From the NCBI RefSeq assembly GCF_031877795.1, contig NC_133938.1:16524920-16588919 (forward strand): a DNA stretch of 64,000 nucleotides, given 5' to 3'. Numbering within the stretch: position 1 is the first letter of the stretch; every line of letters begins with the position of its first letter. Shown one piece after another: positions 10,567 through 22,583 of the stretch. Made by a program: the position numbers and the translations under genes. The DNA comes from Strix aluco (lineage: Eukaryota > Chordata > Aves > Strigiformes > Strigidae). The notes beneath the pieces were generated by a model that had not been told where the DNA came from, searched no databases, and worked only from the letters and a program-made list of their open reading frames with translations.

Positions 10567-13500
10567 CTCGGTGCAAATAGTCACAAATAATCACAAATGT
10601 CTAAACACAAGCAAAGTGAAGAGATTGAAGATTATTTTTGTCAATTTGTCAAAAGCTAGGGTGTTATAGTCCAGGTCAAGAAATAACAAAACAATTACTG
10701 ACAGAAAAGAGGCTTAAAATGCAGTAGGCAGGATGGCTGTTACAACTGGAAAGCCACCATCAGAGAGAAATAGCAGCAATTGGGATATAAAATATTTATT
10801 CTTAATAGATTATATAGCTATATACCCTTTCATAAATTCAGTTATTCACTCAAGTTGGCAAATTTTGTAATTTTTCTGTATTTTCAGTGTAGGAAGGTGG
10901 CAACACAGGATACAGGCAGTACAGCAGCATTTTCACTGTTGGGTCACCAAGTAGACAGAGCAATGCGCTGTGGTGTGTAACAAGGGATGGAATCTCAAAA
11001 GAGAATTAGTCTGGTAGGTTTTCCTGCCACAAACATAGCTGTGATAAACCTCCTTACATCCCTTACACACTGCTTTCTCTGCTTCCAGATTCTTTTTCAT
11101 TCAACATTTCTGGTTTTCAAAGGTCAGCTTGAGAATGGAAAAATGCTGAATAAGGTCAAAATCAGCCTTTCAAAATTCTCACCAAAATTTAACTCCCAGG
11201 AATGAAATACACTCCTGTCATCGAGCTTAGAAATAAAGATATTTCTCTCATTTATGGGCAGACCATAATTGCTTCTCCAGGCAAATGAAAAAGACTTATA
11301 TAGGGCTAGTAAACTGACCGGTTCTTAACTGTGTAGGAAGCACACCCCAGCAGCTTGCAGAAATACTGATTATTGTTTTGGCTTTTAGTACCTTTGCAAT
11401 AACAGTAATATTTTTAATAATGACATTCTTTTTAGAGTTATTTAGGTCATAGGAAATCATTCCTCGCAGTGCAGAAGAAACGTTTCATTTCATGACTCAG
11501 GTTAATTGCAAAGACTTTGGACCCTTATACTGTAGCTTTGCTGCAGGTGCACTCTTAGGAGGAAGCAGACTCACACAGAATATAATATGTTAGTGGTAAT
11601 GGCAAATGGGACAACAGACTTTGTTCACGGGAAGGATTAAACTCCTGGAGCTTTAAAAGATAATACATGGGGTGGGTGGTGCTGAATTCCCTTTGTCCAT
11701 TTGATCTTAGCAGCTGTTTCTGAAGTTGATGCTATTCAAAAGAGAACTCCCAAAGCACTTCGCTGTGCATCATGGGTTGGGTTTGGTTTATGGTTTTTTT
11801 AAAGGGCTGGCCAGGAAAGGAGAAGTCTTTGTGGGACGCATTCAGGCAAGAGTGTCACAGGAAATTTTACCTTATGAAAAACTGTAGCCCAACCCTGTTC
11901 TTTATTGATAATGCACCAATTTGGCATAACATAGTCTTCATAAACCACAGTGAGAATTAAAACACACCTTTCTAAAGTGGTTCATAACAAGGGTGGCATA
12001 GAGGTAGGATTTTGTTGTAGGGAAAGGGTGGTGTCATTGGAGGTTTTGGTTCCTAAGGGATACAGTAGAGGTTAACATCAAATATTTCTTGTGCTTTCTT
12101 AAATAACATCATAAATATCCTGTAATGGATGTCAGGTCTTTGACAGTAACCCAAATTTTAAGAGTAGAACTCCTTAAACAGTTTTTTCTGTCTTTATTTG
12201 GGTTTGCTTGACCCTAATTGACGGAATGATCTGGAGACTCACTTTATTTTGCTTTATGATTCAGCAGTTTAGAAATAAACTTTTGTTATTTCATAGCCAT
12301 TCCTCTGTGTTATATAGAACATTGTCTTAAAAATTAATTTTAGTTCAATTTAAGTTTTCAGAGGCATTTTGTATATCTTGTTTCCCAAAGCATCTAATTT
12401 CCTCTGGTTCTTTAATTTTTTCCCCATTATAATTCTTAGTCCTAGTTTTTAGCAAAGGATTACAAAGAAGAAATGATAAACACATCTTCAAAATTTCTCT
12501 AATCATATATTCTATAAACTATGTTTATAAAAGAAATTGAAGCTGGATTAAACTGTAACCTGGGCAGGAAGACAAACAGGCTCCCACAATTCAGAAAGAG
12601 ATGGACTGATCCACAGTTTGTTTGCATTTCAATTCAAACTCATCTTCTTAAGTACATTCAAAAATGCTGTTTGCTGGAGTGGTTTCTATAGCAGTGTCCT
12701 GCTTCATTACAAATCAGCAGGGCTGATGAACCATGGACTAGCAGAAGCTCATTAAAATGTCTGATCTTGTTATGCAATAGGCCAGTGGCAGCCTGTGACT
12801 CCTTTATTGTCTCTTGATCTAAGAACTGCATCTCGACAAAGCCCAGCTCATAGGGCTTTCACGTCTCTTTGTGGAGATGCATAAAAAGAACCTCATAAGC
12901 CAGTCTGGGGGTTGTGCTGTGCACTGGTAAGCACTTTAAGGTCTATTCTCAGTCCCAGCTCACACATTAGAAGCTCCAGTCATGCAGTGATCTTAACAGG
13001 TACCCCTGGAGCCCATTGGAGGTTCCAAAGCCGCAGAGACCTACAGCAGGATTTAGGTGGCCTTTACATACTTAAACCCACCTGTGTGATCCAGTCCCTC
13101 CTCTCTCCCCCACTACGTGACAGTCACTTGGCTCAGTATCTAAAAGACATTCAACTTTTATCTGAATGCTCCCTCTGCTATTGCACTTGGACTGTGAGAT
13201 TTCGGGCTAATCCCTGATAGATTACAAAAAGTAGAGAAAAAGATGCCTATCCTTCCCCAGGGGTTTGACCAAGCACATCACCAGCCACAAAAATATCCCT
13301 GGGATGAGATAGTGTTGCTGCCTGTTCAGAGCATCCCCCACCCAAGTCTTTGTGCCAAACCAGTGCCACAGAAAGCAAACTAAGCATCAGGGATCCAAGG
13401 CGATGCAACACAAAAAGGATGCTGACTCTGCAGCAAAGAAACTACAGCCAAAACTTTTGAACAAGAGTGCCTCGGGGTGAGTGACAGATGCCAACTCAAC

Positions 13501-16500
13501 CACGGGCTATCACTGCTCCTCCCCAAGCTTGTCCACAGTGTTACGCTTTTACACAGGCCCTGGTTTTTATTGCACCCTTGTCTGAGTCGGTTCAGATCAC
13601 TAATTCTATTTATTTTATTTTTTTGTGTTCCAACAGCTCAGGAAGTGAATTGGCTCACAGAGTGTTCTACATATGCTAGAGCCTGTACAAGACAATCTGG
13701 AGAAGGAGAGAAGAAAAAGAAAGAATGAGGAGAGGAATGGGACTTCCCAATTTTAGTGTCAATGAGGCATTAAATCACTCATCCCGTTCATGGAGCTACA
13801 CCCTCACATTTCTGTCTCTGCAACCTTATTTCCGGTTAAAGATGGGAGCAGATATTCACCTCATTTAACCATCTCCATGCATGATACAGGCACCATAGGC
13901 CCCCAAATTCTCCTTTCCATTCTGGGAGGCAGGCACCAGGTAAGCTTTTATTGGATTTACCCCAGAGACCTTTGGAGGAGGATAAAACTTCAGATGGTTA
14001 CAATGCCTGGAGCAACTCAGGTTCACTTCTGAAATCTTTCAATTACTAGTTCAAGGAACTCCTTCCGTGAGGTAAGGAGCAGCGCAGACAATGCCATTTA
14101 ATTCATTTAATAACTGTGTCAAAGCATTTCAGTGATGCAGATATGTCATGAAAAATTTTGATTTTAGTAGCTATAGCGACTCATGCCATGAAACAGTTGT
14201 TGTTCTTCCCACCCTGTCCTGTGCTACACATACACCATTTTCAGAGAATATGTGCAATATTTTGCATGTCTGCTTCAGTCTCCATCTGAAAAAGCTTCAC
14301 AAAAATTTGTTCAACATCTCACAGTCATGAAATATCACTATGGGCAGGGCTAAACATCACTGAGCCTTGTGCATTTAACTGCTGGGCTTCATTCAGACAG
14401 CTGCTGAGATAGTTGAGCAAATGTCATTACCAAACACTGAGGTGCTCAAAAGTGTTTGAAATAGTTGTAATGTGTTTGTAAAGGAGGAAGAACAAAAAGT
14501 AGCATGAAGGAAATGAAGAGAAGCTCCCAGATCTTGTGAAGAGCAGCAGAATAGCATTTCAGGGGAAAGCAGTGAATGAAGAGCATTAGTGTGGTGTTCA
14601 CAGAAACAGTCTCTGCTTTATCTGACCTCTTCCCAGTCATGAAAACAAGACTTTTTTTATTGTCAGCAAATAAACATGTCTCTGTCATTGTTCAGCACGC
14701 CAAAATAACACACAGAACCCCAAACTCCAAAGGGTTATCAGATCAAAAGGAGCAGGAGTGGTGTTCTATTTTAAACGTGGGAACTGAGACACCAAAGTAA
14801 TAAGTGTGTTTTCAGGGAAGTCCATTCCATAACCAATGGCTGTAATTTATTTTCTTAGCTCCAATTTAAGATCATTAGGACATTAAATTTCAATGGAAAT
14901 ATGCCCCTGATAATCTCACATGAGTTTACCATTCATTTTGCACTCCTATGGAGCAGCATGGGCCTCAGAGCTACCAAGAGTGACACTGCATGCAAGTACA
15001 AATCTTCTCCTTCCATGAGAAAATTTACCGCAGCACCATTTATTGACTGTAAAAAGAATTATACACACGTCAGAAGAGAAGAATTAAAGCTTTCACCCAG
15101 TGCCACTATCAACCATACAGTGAAATATTTAGGAAAATAAAATTTCTAGAATCATATTTTAAGTACAGTCCTTTCAGTGTGAGGCCCACAAAGTAACACT
15201 GAGTGTCAGAAAAGCCACATAACGATTTCAATCCGGTCTCTCTTTAGCTGGTCTGTGACTAGCTTGCAGAGCAATTAAACTACAGTTACTCACGGTGAGC
15301 ACAGCTGATACTCCAGTTTTTAAGCATCCTCAGCTGCAACTAGTTTCAAATGATGCCTCTCCCAAGAGAGGTGCTTCATGTCACACCACTGGAGTATAGT
15401 GTGAGCTAGGGTGAGTTTACTGCTTAAAGACACTTAAATTGAAATCCTTTAATTTTTGTTTTAGGATGAGGTCAGCAAAAGCATAAGGAAACAATTGTGT
15501 ATGTGATTCTATATCACCCCTCAGTCTGGCAAGTGCTGATGCATGGGTGCCTATGTACAACTTAAACTTCACGTGCACAAGTACCATTACCTGTTAGAAA
15601 AAAAATGTAAATGTCAAGACATTATCAGCTGAAAGGGTACTATTTTGCAAAAATGCAATATCCAAGTTAATATCCTAAAAATAAAATCAAATACTTACTG
15701 TTTAAAATAAATTTTAAGGGCAACAATATGGAAGTGAGCGGTATCTTTCAGCTCTGCCAAGACATGCTGTCTCTGCAGATAACTGGCATGCTTCCTGCAC
15801 ACTGTGCCTGCAACAGAAAAGCAAAGACAAAACCAAAAAACAAGAGAATATTTTAAAATCTAAGTGTTTAAAGATAATGAGAAAATCTTGGTAACGTGAG
15901 TTGTTTTCTCCCTAGTTCTTAATCTGAAACCTGCACAAAGAAACTTCTTATTCACTCACACACACAGTTTAAACATGACAAATACAGCTAGCATAATAGC
16001 TTTCTGTCCAGAACTGGAAAGACAGCGATGAACAACTTGTTCTTACTGGTCTCTAGGGTACTAGTTTAAGAAAGGTTTTCTGTTATTTGAAGAAATAAAG
16101 TGAGCTGCTTTAAAAACAGATTGAGGCCAACAAGTCGATCTTTAAAAATGTCCTTAAGTGAAAAAAATTTTTGTAAAATTGTTATCAGGGGTTGCATTCC
16201 AGCAAAACCCTAGATGTCCCACTCCGTAAGATTAGGTTATGTCTTTGAATGTCTAGAAACAACATCTGATGTTGTATGCTGTGGGCATGGTAACAACTGT
16301 GTTACACACCTCTTCAGTCACTGTCTAAGCTGTGACATGTGCTGCTAGGACACTTAGATTATTATTATATCGGGTCTCTTTTAAATGAAAACTGGTATTC
16401 TACACTGTGCACTTAGATTTACAAGAAGTTAAAGAGTGCCCTTCTGAAATGAAGTCAAAGGAATCTTTTTAAATGTCTGTGATGGAGCATAAAACGAAAT

Positions 16501-16812
16501 CACAGTTTAAAAAAAAAAAGGCCTTTTTCCAAGTAAATAGTGTCAGGAAGCATGGTGGAAAGGGTATGTTGAAATCACTTCAATTGCTGAAAATTGTAAA
16601 AGAAAAAATACAAGCCATAGAGAAGATTTGTTTTAGGTACAATCATAAATTATACTGTCATTTTTGTCTCCGTATGCACATAGATGACAGCCACCTTTCC
16701 CTGGTGACTAAAGTACACTTGCTGGATTTTGAAAGGCAGTTACAAAATTAGGTTAGGGATCCCTCAGGTAGAATAAAGCAATCTTGATTTTAATTTCAAA
16801 CACCCAGTATTT

Positions 16813-16836
16813 TGTGTGTGTGTGTGTGTGTGTGTG
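16813..16836. repeat. (GT)n microsatellite
   Basis: About twelve perfect GT dinucleotides. Such tracts are usually polymorphic in length and can adopt Z-DNA. No gene is nearby. Confidence 0.9.
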
Positions 16837-19800
16837 AAATTGCCAATAGGAGGAGGAATGTGTGTGTTTCAGTAAGAAAAAAAAGCACCTATTTTTCTGT
16901 TCTTTTTAGTGCTACAGTTAGGTGCTGGTACGTAACATGAATTATCTGATTTACTGGAAAGTTTTAGAGCGGAGGATTTAAGACATTACTACCTGCAGTT
17001 GTCATCTTCACCTCTTGCTGGAGGTGACTGCCTCTGGAATATCAACTAGAGCAGCTAAGAGGGGAACATCTATTCCTTCCTGACAGAGTTGTCTCCTGGA
17101 AAGGAAAACAACACAGTATGGCTGCACGGCAGAGACAGAGAAGAACGAACCGTGTTGGTGTGTAGAAAGCTTGCACAGGAGAATGCCTGAAGAAACGCTG
17201 GGAGCAGAGGGGCTCACAAGCAGCAACACTGCTTACGCTTTCTATTACTAGAGCAGTGCTCAGTGCCAGCTCTGAGTGGGAATTTAATCATGGAAAGCAC
17301 CAGCGTGAAATAATACACAGATCCATTGTCATGGGATGTAAGTGTGTGGAGGCTCTGGAGCAGTGCTATGCCCTGTGGCTTATCACAGTGGGGAAAGGAA
17401 AAGCCCTTCCCTTTCAGGGGGGAAGACTGCAGAGCCACGGTGCAATCCTGGGAACACCACAGCACTGCACCGTGTCCCGAGAGCCGCAGGATTTTCCTGT
17501 GGGCTTTGAGAGATCGTAGATCTGCACATGCAGACCTGAGGATGGTGGGAAATACAGCAATCCACATTCCATGATTCTGCAGACAGAGGCAGAATTGGTC
17601 TGGTTTCAAATAAATATATACATTTTTAAATGTTAAAAACAGTAAAAAGCTTTTAAAAGCAAGATAACACAAACCCACTCATTTAGAGAAAATTTGCAAT
17701 TTTTTTAACATTGTTTTCTTCCAGTCTTAAGGTTTCTCTGACATTCAACTCCGAGCTTACTACTGAGAGAGGCTCTGAGCTCAGGGGCAGCCTCTGTCAG
17801 CTGGGACCAGGGTACCACGGGACAGAGGGAGGATGAGCCACTCACCAGCAGTCTGACCGACCAGCTCCCCAGTTCGGGTCTCTGATTTGTTGGGGGCCAG
17901 TGTTAGGACATTCGTCTCCTCCTCTCTTTCTGAATAATGCCTAAATATTCTGCAAGACCAGAGTGTGGATTTGAAATTGCTTCTCTTGAGCCAAAAGATG
18001 GGGGTAGCCTGCCAGGGCCTTTGAAAGGAGAGACTGGTGCTGTGATTCCTGCTGAGAAGGGGCTCTGAGCAAGGAGGAAAGACAAATGTCTAAACACAGT
18101 AAAAGACATTAATAATTTCAAATCTAACTGCTTATTTTCTGCAGAAAATTGCGCATACCGGTGCTATTCAAGCTCCCCTCTTCAGGGGTAGTAAGCTAGT
18201 CAAAATATGACAACACTACACTGTATTTCAGTGGAACAATAGTGGCATCCAGTGGTCAGTCAGCAAAATTCAAAGCACTCCTTCCCCAGGGTTTCACTGG
18301 GATACTGTGGTATGCTCGGGCACCTCATATTCTGTCCTTGATCGCTTTTTTTTTTTTTTGGGTGGTGGGAAATAATACTTGAAAATGAGGTGTATTTGCA
18401 CCTCAGTGGAAAGAGTAAAATACATCCTCTAAAGTCCAATAATTAAAAAGTTAATTCTCTGAGGCCCTATTGCAATTGGCAAGTAATTGTAAGGAGGGCA
18501 GAGTCGGCCTTGGTACAAACACGTTTCATCTAAAAGCCCTGTTTTTGTGAGGAACGAGTTCAAACAAACTGTAACACATCATTGCAGTTATGTTCTGTTT
18601 GGTTTCTCTGATTGTCTAGAGGAAGATCTGTGTGCAGCTTTATAAATCACCAGAAGCAATACTGTGGTTGCTATAAATCCTTGGAAACTTATTTTTGCCA
18701 TGTCACTGAAGTGAGTTGCATCGTGTATCCTTACTAGCTTAATCCATTTGTATTACGAAGATATCATCCAATTGTGTAGGTTTATACCATTTCTTCCTAG
18801 AGTGAAAGTAAGTTTTAAGAGGAGACTATGATATGTCATATTTGGTTTTAGAGTCTTACCGTTAAATTGTGGATGGAGAGCTTCCTTTCACACCAGGTTG
18901 ATCATCTTAATGCCCGTCGCCTCTCCTCCTGAACTGAAAAGAAAGGGGATGTTTACTCCACCAGACCTCCGAGTAGCTCATTGACATCCATCTTCTGCTA
19001 TTCCATTTAGATTTCAGCTAAAGCAATGAATCTAACCCTGACTTGGTAATGACAAAAGTGTCTGCTGCAGTCTCATTTCTGCAGGAAAAAATGCAGTAAA
19101 TTTACACTAAAATCTTGTAACAAGCATAATGTTTTTTCCCCTCAGATATACTCCTGACAACTTAAAAGTTTAAAGATTCATCCAGGGCACTTGGTTCTGA
19201 GTTATACATCTTCACAGTCATTACATATTTGCACATCAACCGAGGGGAAAACTACATACTTATAATCCTGGATTCAAATCTCTACAGTGTAGATATTGAT
19301 ACACCATCCATGATTCTTACACGTAGTTGTGAATGCTCTGAATAGTTTATCTTTCCAATTTCCACCTTAAAAACTTCAATCAAAGTAACATTATAAAATA
19401 TATATCAGAGCTTTCCATCTGCCTGTTTTGATAGCATTCATGTCTGGCCTAAATATAAGTTAAATATAAATTCTATGGAGTTTAGCCTGTTACAGCTGTA
19501 GATGTTGCCTTAATGACAACATTTGTGTTACTTGTCAAATACAGAAATACAATGAATTAAAATTGTGCATTGTGACATCTGACAGAGAAACTGAGTGAAC
19601 TTCTTTGAGAAGTTCAGAAAAGTTTACTACCCTTTAATTTAATTATATGGCTGTCAAGTGACAGAAGGGGCATCATATGGAAGGGATGGGGGAATCTTGT
19701 TCTGTTGTGATTAGTAGATGCCTAACAAAAGAAGTGTGCTATCTCAAATGTTTTGTGCATTTATGTAGACTTATGAAATTCCCAATTCTGATTTTGTACA

Positions 19801-22048
19801 AGTTTGCCTCACCCTTCTTTTTCCCTCCCTCTCTTCAAATGTGTAAGGTGCCAGCTCAGTCCCCATTGATGTAAATGTAAAGACTCCCACTGACTACAGT
19901 GGGAATTGGATTAAATCTCTAAATCAACAATTACATGCCTAATTGCTTTTTACTGCTCACTTAAAAATGCATTCTTTGAAACACTACCAATATTTGTAAA
20001 GGCTGAGAGTTTAATGTGCCAAACTACTCAGGTTATTTGGAGACCTATTTTCTACTAGTGCCTGGGGATTTAAATAAGTGCTATAGAAGAGTGTTATTTA
20101 CATTTTGCATTTATAATAGAAGTGTTTATATTGCATCATTATTTTTCATAGAGATTTTCTTCTAAATGCCAAAACTCTGCTGCTTTGAAGTCAGTAGATC
20201 TGTCATTGACTTCATTCGAACTGAAACTGGAAGCTAATGTGAGGAAAAGGGGACGAAGGTTTCAGATTATTCTGAAAGAGAGACAAGTCTTGTGAAAGAG
20301 TCTTCCTAGAGCTCTATACTGACTGTCTTTTCTGGAGATCGCCCTTACCCTGTCCACTTCAGTCTTCAATGTCTCCTGAGCATCAAAAGACCACATGTTT
20401 GGCGGCGCCTGTAAATAGTGCCTAAAATCACCGTGCTGATTTGACAGTGGCTTAGAGAACTTTAAGCTCATTCTGCAAGTGGCAGTCTGCACAAGCTCAG
20501 CTCTCTAAATTGCAATCCTGACTCTAAAATACAAGCCCCATACAAAAATGTGTGTGAGAAGATTCTGCAGAAATTAATTAACTATCAGAGATCCTTTACT
20601 TGGCCTCCAAGATTGGAAAAAGTAGTCACTGAAGGAAAACAGTGCAATCCTCTTCCTATAAAATCTGCTTGAAAGAAACAATATAATTAAAATAACCCTG
20701 AGTCTCACAAGCATGGCCTAGAGGAAGACTCCAAGTTCTGAATTTGGCTGCCTGCCTAATGACTTTTACTACAGAAGCACCAGCTTCCTTCATTACCAGC
20801 ATCCCCTGTGAATGTGCAAACCTATCTCCACCACAAAGATCCTTCTAACTATAATGGACAAAGTTTAGGCATCTTTTTAAACAAATACAGCAGGAACTCT
20901 CTGCATAGGCTTGGAAATAATTCTGAGTAATGCTGTTAGAGCAAGTAATGAGGCAAGTTAGATTTTCGGAAATGGATTTAAATGGTTGCAGAATTTTCTC
21001 TTTAACTTCACAGAGGATTGATGAGGGACATGCTGAAAGCAAATAGCCTCAAACTCCATTTATCTACCCACAAAACAGCTGATCAGTAAATAAAAATAAG
21101 CACACCATAAGTATACAGATTAAGGTGGAGAGTACCTACACACTGTTAATTTCAGCACCATTTCAGTGTAAGATGTTTGCAGATCCTCTGAGAGAACCAG
21201 ATTTTTCCAGAAATTAAAAGCATACATCTCATTTTGCTATAATGTATTGATATGCTCACTGCTCAGACTTAAAAGCATTTCAAGATCATATCTTTATATG
21301 CTGCAGTAATTAAAAACCACAATAGTTTCTGGTGTACAATACTGTTTCTCAAGAGCTGATATTAGAGTAAAAAAAATCACTCTTCTGCTAATTCAATAAA
21401 GGTAAATATTTTAAGAGCAATCTATTAAAATATCTCAAGGTTAAGATTGGCATATGAGCACTTTCTTTTTGCAGGACTCTTGGTAAGTATAGAAGGTTTT
21501 TCAATAAAATTATAGGCTGAGAAGATGGCTTCTAACTCTTATTTTCTTTGTTTGAAGGCCTGTATTTCACCCTGTGACTACAGCCACAGAGTTTCCCTAA
21601 AAGCTTTAATTTTTTTTACAGTTTGAATTCTCATGGTCAAGTTTATCTGCATAGCATAATTTTCCTTGCCAGTATTGTTTGATTAGTAAGATGTTACTAT
21701 GATGCTAGAGGCAAACATTTTCAGTATAACTAAGAACCCTGTGAAACTAGGGCAAAGCTGGAGATTGCTGAACACAGCAAAATGAAAGGACATTAATGTG
21801 GGACATAATTATATTGAACTATCATAATGGCAACAGATCAAGCAAATACTCCTGGACTAATGGAAAGTGGTTGTGCAACAGGACAGCACGGATCAAACAA
21901 ATGGTCAGTTGTGGCCATATGTCTGGTTAAAGCAAACAATCTTCCTCCTCAAGTGCATTTTCTTAGTGATGTTCTCTGTGTTGCTGGGTCTGGGCAGTAT
22001 CTAACTGCTCCAGCGCTGTGGTCAGTAAGTGCCATACAAATGTGAGGA

Positions 22049-22578
22049 TGTCCTGGTTTCAGCTGCGGTAGTTAATTTTCTATAAATTAACTACGGTATA
22101 GTGCCGTGTTTTGGATTTAGGATGAGAGTAGTGTTGATAACACACTGATGTTTTGTTGTTGTTGAGCAGTGCTTACACTAAGTCATGGACTTTTCAGCCT
22201 CCTGTACTACCCTGCCAGCGAGGAGGCTGGGGGGCACCAGAAGCTGGGGGGGGACACAGCCAGGACAGCTGACCCCAACTGGCCAAAGGGATACCCCACA
22301 CCATATGGCACCATGCTGAACAATAAAACTGGGGGGAGCTGGCCCAGACTGGCTGGGCATCGGTCAGCAGGTGGTGAGCAACTGCACTGTGCATCACTTG
22401 TTTGTTATACTCTTATCATTATTATTATTATTTTCCCTTCTTTTTCTGTCTTATTAAACTGTTTTTATTTCAACCCATGAGTTTTACCTTTTTTCCAATT
22501 CTCTCCCCCATCCCACTGGGGGGGGAAGTGAGCGAATGGCTATGTGGTATTTAGCTCCTGCTGGGTTAAACTACAACA
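22049..22578 (+). mobile_element. Solo LTR of an avian endogenous retrovirus (TguLTR5-like)
   Basis: The 530-bp element starts TGTCCTGGTTTCAGCTG and ends ACTACAACA, so it has the TG...CA ends of an LTR. It is flanked by GAGGA (22044-22048) and GAGGG (22579-22583), a 5-bp target-site duplication with one change; 5 bp is typical of ERVL-class elements. Inside are the ordered landmarks I recall for a songbird LTR family. These are a stretch like GACACAGCCAGGACAGCTGA near 22251-22270, an AATAAA near 22322, an ATT-repeat near 22417-22433, an ATTAAA near 22452 and a GGGG tract near 22519. No internal retroviral genes lie beside it, so the provirus was reduced to one LTR by recombination. The 103-codon frame within it is not a gene. 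The family name is from memory. Confidence 0.85.
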
Positions 22579-22583
22579 GAGGG

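Larger units (their letters stand above)
9431..22048. other. Intergenic DNA, left part
   Basis: I found no supported gene in this AT-rich stretch. Open frames are short, apart from a 154-codon minus frame at 17214-17678, and none resembles a known family. It contains a short tandem duplication at 10536-10566 and a GT microsatellite at 16813-16836. No RNA gene was recognised. Conserved regulatory elements may be present, but a single genome cannot reveal them. Confidence 0.6.

Noticed and set aside
17214-17678. 154-codon minus-strand frame in the intergenic region
   Set aside because: Hydrophobic start but no coherent membrane pattern and no family resemblance; other frames overlap it.
22169-22480. 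103-codon plus-strand frame
   Set aside because: It lies inside the solo LTR, which is non-coding.
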